Of a DNA stretch of 20,289 nt, positions 17,085 through 20,289 are shown piece by piece. The notes beneath the pieces were generated by a model. It searched no databases, was not told the origin of the DNA, and worked only from the letters and a program-made list of their open reading frames with translations. Each line of letters opens with the position of its first letter. Within the stretch, counting starts at the first letter, position 1. Origin of the DNA: Pseudomonadota bacterium (GTDB lineage Bacteria > Pseudomonadota > Gammaproteobacteria > Burkholderiales > Burkholderiaceae_C); assembly GCA_023390985.1 (NCBI GenBank), contig JAEWBU010000040.1, positions 1 through 20,289 on the forward strand, written 5' to 3'. A program made the position numbers and the translations under genes.

Positions 17085-20000
17085 CAGCTGTTCAACTGCG
17101 CCCAGACCTTCTCCAGCCGCTTGATGCTCACCGGCTGCGGCGTGCGAAGTTCCTGCGCGAACAGGCTCACGCGCAGTTCCTCCAGCAGCCAGCGCAGCTC
17201 CTGCATGCGGTCGTCCACCTGGCCCTTGCGCTCGGCCACCAGGCGCCAGTAGCGCTGCTCCTGCGGCTTCACGTCGGTCATGCGCGCCGTGTCGCGCGCG
17301 GGATCGGCGCGCAGCTTGTCCAGGCGCAACGTGATCGCCTTCAGGTAGCGCGGCAGGTGCTGCAGCGAAGCCCACGGCGTCTGCGCCAGGAAGTGCCGGG
17401 GCACCAGGCGCTGCAGCTGCTGCTGCGCGTCGGCCGTGGCGTCGGGATGGCCCTTGGTGTCCTTGATCTTGCGCGCGGCCGTGGCGTACTCGGCCAGCAC
17501 GGTGCCGGCCAGGCGCGCCACCTCGTTGGCGATCAGCGTCAGGCGCCCGCGGCCTTCGTCGACGCGGCGCTTGAAGGAGGCTTCGTCGGCCGGCAGCGGA
17601 TCGAGCAGGAAGGCGCGGTCCAGCGCCACCTCGATGATCTGCTGCCGCAGTTCCTCCTGCGTGCCCAGCGGCATGAAGGCCACGGCCATCTTCTGCAGGT
17701 CGGGGATGTTCTTCTCGAGGTACTTGAGCGCGTCCTTGAGCTGCAGCGCGAACAGGCGGCGCAGGCCGATGCGGTGCTTGGCGGCGGCGACTTCGGGTTC
17801 GTCGAAGACCTCGATGGCCACGGCGTCCGTCTGGTCGACCAGCGCGGGGAAGCCGATGAGGCTGGTGCTGCCCTTGCGCACCTCCATGAGCTCGGGGAGC
17901 TCGCCGAAGGACCAGGTGGTGTATCTCGCTCCCTCACCGGCTTGCGGAAGCGGACTTGCCTCGCCCTTCCCTCTCCCTCTTGCGCCGGCGGGGGATGGAG
18001 CGGGAGACGGCGTGGGTGCCGGCGCGACCTTCAACCCCGCCAACGCCTGGAACGCGCCGCGCGCCTTGGCGCCCAGTTCAGCCTTCAGCGCCCCGAGGTT
18101 GCGTCCGGTGCCCAGCTGCCGCCCGTGCTCGTCCACCACGCGGAAGTTCATGAACAGGTGGGCCGGCACCATGTCCAGCTTGAAGTCGGTGCGCTTGACG
18201 TCCAGCGAGGTCTGCTCCCGCACCATCTTCAGCAGCACTTCCACCAGCGAACCCACCGCCCAGCGCTCGGTGGTGGTGAGCTCACCCGCCATGCGCGCCG
18301 CTGATTCGGGCAGCGGCACGAAGCGCGAACGCGGCTTCTGCGGCAGGCTCTTGAGCAGCGCCTGGATCTTGTCCTTGAGCATGCCGGGGACCAACCACTC
18401 GGCGCGGTCGTCGCTGACCTGGTTCAGCACGAACAGCGGCACCGTGACGGTCAGGCCGTCGCGCGGGTCGCCGGGTTCGTGGAGGTAGGTCGCGGCGCAG
18501 TCGACGCCGCCCAGGCGCAGCGTCTTCGGGAAGGCATCGGTGGTGATGCCCGCTGCCTCGTGCCGCATCAGCTCGTCGCGCGTCAGCTTCAGCAGGTTCG
18601 GATTCGCGCGGCTCTCCTGCCGGTACCAGCCCTCGAAGGTGTGGCCGTTGTAGACGTCGGCCGGGATCTGCTGGTCGTAGAAGGCGTAGATCAGCTCCTC
18701 GTCGACCAGCACGTCCTGCCGGCGCGACTTGTGTTCCAGCTCCTCGACCTGGCGGACCATCTTGAGGTTGGCGGCCAGGAACGGCAGGCGCGTGTCCCAC
18801 TGGCCCGCCACCAGTCCTTCGCGGATGAAGATCTCGCGCGCGCCCTGCTGGTCCACGCGCGCGAACGGCACGCGGCGGCCGCTGTAGATCACCAGGCCAT
18901 AGAGCGTGGCGCGCTCCAGCGCCATCACCTCGGCGTTCTTCTTCTCCCAGTGCGGATCGAGCAGCTGCTTTTTCAGCAGGTGGCCGGCCACCTCCTCCAC
19001 CCATTCCGGCTCGATGTTGGCGATGCCGCGCCCGAAGAGGCGCGTGGTCTCGACCAGTTCGGCCGCCACGATCCAGCGGCCCGGACGCTTCTTCAGGTGC
19101 GCGCCGGGATGGCGATGGAACTTGATGCCGCGCGCGCCGAGGTAGACGTCCTCGTCCTCCATCTTCCAGCCGATGTTGCCCAGCAGGCCGGCCAGCATGG
19201 ACTTGTGCAGCGCCTCGTAGCCGGCGGCTTGCGTGTTCATGCGCCACTTGTGCTCGGACACCACGGTGTTCAGCTGCGAATGGATGTCCCTCCATTCCCG
19301 CACGCGGCGCACGTTGACGAAGTTCTGGCGCAGCAGCGATTCGTACTGCCGGTTCGAGAGGCGATGGTCGGTGCCGTGGCCGCCGCGCGCGGTGTCCAGC
19401 CATTCCCACAGGCGCAGGTAGCCGGAGAACTCGCTCTTCTCGTCATCGAACTTGGCGTGCTGCTGGTCGGCCTGGGCCTGCAGCTCCAGCGGCCGGTCGC
19501 GCACGTCCTGCACCGAGAGCGCCGACGCGATCACCAGCACCTCGGCCAGCGCGCCGCGCTCGCGGCCTTCCAGGATCATGCGGGCGACGCGCGGGTCGAG
19601 CGGCAGGCGCGCGAGCTCGCGGCCGACCGGCGTGAGCTCGTTGGCGTCGTCCACCGCGCCCAGCTCGTTGAGCAGCTGGTAGCCGTCGGCGATGGCGCGG
19701 CGCTGCGGCGCCTCGATGAAGGGGAAGTCCTCCACGCTGCCCAGGTGCAGCGCCTTCATGCGCAGGATCACGCCGGCCAGCGAGGAGCGCAGGATCTCGG
19801 GGTCCGAGAAGCGCGGCCGCGAGTTGAAGTCCGCCTCGTCGTACAGCCGGATGCAGATGCCGTTGGCCACGCGGCCGCAACGGCCGGCGCGCTGGTTGGC
19901 CGCGGCCTGGCTGACCGGCTCGACCAGCAGCTGTTCCACCTTGCTGCGGAAGCTGTAGCGCTTGACCCGCGCCGTGCCCGCGTCGATCACGTAGCGGATG

Positions 20001-20289
20001 CCCGGTACGGTGAGCGAAGTCTCGGCCACGTTCGTGGCCAGCACGATGCGCCGGCCCGAATGCGACTCGAACACGCGGTCCTGCTCCGCCTGCGACAGGC
20101 GCGAGAACAGCGGCAGCACGTCGGCGCCGCGCGTCAGCGGGCTGTGCGACAGGTGCTTGCGCAGGTGGTCGGCGGCTTCGCGGATCTCGCGCTCGCCGGG
20201 CAGGAACACGAGGATGTCGCCCGCGGCGTTGCCCTGCCAGAGCTCGTCCACCGCGTCGGCGATGGCCTCGTCCAGCCCGTAGTCGCGCG
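17084..20289 (-). CDS. hrpA: ATP-dependent RNA helicase HrpA (N-terminus beyond window)
   Basis: HrpA is a large DEAH-box RNA helicase; in E. coli it has roles in mRNA processing and in rescuing stalled ribosomes. About 1,068 codons are visible, starting inside the helicase core at RDYGLDEAIADAVDELW; motifs I-III lie outside. Seen are ILVFLPGEREI (helicase C-terminal domain start), motif V LATNVAETSLT (about 20041-20009) and motif VI QRAGRCGR (19894-19871). The HA2 region follows (LTPVGRELARLPLDPRVARMI), then the OB-fold region and the long DUF3418 C-terminus typical of HrpA, ending in a family-like RWLLEELRVSLFAQELRTPQPVS. An odd Pro/Ala/Gly-rich linker before YTTWSFGELPELMEV appears to be a palindromic repeat read as protein. 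The stop shares a base with the efflux gene start, so the two are probably co-transcribed. Confidence 0.95.
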   Translation of the reverse strand, partial: RDYGLDEAIADAVDELWQGNAAGDILVFLPGEREIREAADHLRKHLSHSPLTRGADVLPLFSRLSQAEQDRVFESHSGRRIVLATNVAETSLTVPGIRYVIDAGTARVKRYSFRSKVEQLLVEPVSQAAANQRAGRCGRVANGICIRLYDEADFNSRPRFSDPEILRSSLAGVILRMKALHLGSVEDFPFIEAPQRRAIADGYQLLNELGAVDDANELTPVGRELARLPLDPRVARMILEGRERGALAEVLVIASALSVQDVRDRPLELQAQADQQHAKFDDEKSEFSGYLRLWEWLDTARGGHGTDHRLSNRQYESLLRQNFVNVRRVREWRDIHSQLNTVVSEHKWRMNTQAAGYEALHKSMLAGLLGNIGWKMEDEDVYLGARGIKFHRHPGAHLKKRPGRWIVAAELVETTRLFGRGIANIEPEWVEEVAGHLLKKQLLDPHWEKKNAEVMALERATLYGLVIYSGRRVPFARVDQQGAREIFIREGLVAGQWDTRLPFLAANLKMVRQVEELEHKSRRQDVLVDEELIYAFYDQQIPADVYNGHTFEGWYRQESRANPNLLKLTRDELMRHEAAGITTDAFPKTLRLGGVDCAATYLHEPGDPRDGLTVTVPLFVLNQVSDDRAEWLVPGMLKDKIQALLKSLPQKPRSRFVPLPESAARMAGELTTTERWAVGSLVEVLLKMVREQTSLDVKRTDFKLDMVPAHLFMNFRVVDEHGRQLGTGRNLGALKAELGAKARGAFQALAGLKVAPAPTPSPAPSPAGARGRGKGEASPLPQAGEGARYTTWSFGELPELMEVRKGSTSLIGFPALVDQTDAVAIEVFDEPEVAAAKHRIGLRRLFALQLKDALKYLEKNIPDLQKMAVAFMPLGTQEELRQQIIEVALDRAFLLDPLPADEASFKRRVDEGRGRLTLIANEVARLAGTVLAEYATAARKIKDTKGHPDATADAQQQLQRLVPRHFLAQTPWASLQHLPRYLKAITLRLDKLRADPARDTARMTDVKPQEQRYWRLVAERKGQVDDRMQELRWLLEELRVSLFAQELRTPQPVSIKRLEKVWAQLNS
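17926..18009. repeat. Palindromic intergenic-type repeat inside hrpA, in frame
   Basis: On the plus strand this reads GCTCCCTCACCGGCTTGCGG, then CTTCCCTCTCCCTCTTGCGC, then GGGGGATGGAGCGGGAG. It resembles the CCCTCTCCCGCTTGCGGGAG-type palindromes common between genes in Proteobacteria. In hrpA it encodes a low-complexity stretch containing SPLPQAGEGA and SPAPSPAGARGRGKG, in the variable linker after GLKVAPAPT. The frame is kept. Boundaries are approximate and the palindrome is degenerate. Confidence 0.5.

Noticed and set aside
17082..17375. Longer N-terminus for the MFS efflux gene reading back into hrpA
   Set aside because: The added residues are out-of-frame hrpA sequence and the TGATG overlap with a normal-length protein supports the ATG at 17084.

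Overview
The window is GC-rich (by eye about two thirds or more G+C, not counted) and tightly packed with protein genes. The gene order yebC-purD-hemF-nadD, orphan tripartite-tricarboxylate (Bug-type) binding proteins, CaiB-type CoA-transferases and several 1- to 4-base start/stop overlaps point to a betaproteobacterium of the Burkholderiales, most likely a Comamonadaceae-like genome. This placement is inferred from protein content and synteny, not from a marker gene. No rRNA, tRNA, insertion sequence, phage gene or CRISPR array was seen.

Left part (1-3528, minus strand): a housekeeping operon running leftwards, yebC/PmpR-type regulator, purD (purine synthesis), hemF (oxygen-dependent haem synthesis) and nadD (NAD synthesis). 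The last three are linked by 1- or 4-base overlaps. nadD runs off the left edge.

Centre-left (3602-9264, plus strand): a HerA/FtsK-like ATPase gene (YjgR, DUF853) runs in frame, with no stop codon, into a complete LysR-type regulator. It is followed by a CaiB/BaiF CoA-transferase, an HMG-CoA-lyase-like enzyme and a Bug-type periplasmic binding protein. The last three look like an operon for taking up, CoA-activating and cleaving an organic acid.

Centre-right (9327-15862, plus strand): the most interesting region. A GTP-cyclohydrolase-II-like URC1 homologue, a URC4 (DUF1688) homologue and uracil phosphoribosyltransferase (the URC6 role) lie together, followed by a CodA-like cytosine deaminase, a HAD phosphatase and an orphan ABC-type binding protein. 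This matches the core of the URC uracil-degradation pathway known from the yeast Lachancea kluyveri. It suggests cytosine -> uracil -> UMP -> ring-opened products, with the HAD enzyme and the binding protein as candidate extra parts.

Right part (15870-20289, minus strand): a Bcr/CflA-type multidrug efflux protein whose start overlaps the stop of hrpA, a large DEAH-box RNA helicase whose N-terminus lies beyond the right edge. The hrpA reading frame seems to carry an in-frame palindromic intergenic-type repeat in a linker.
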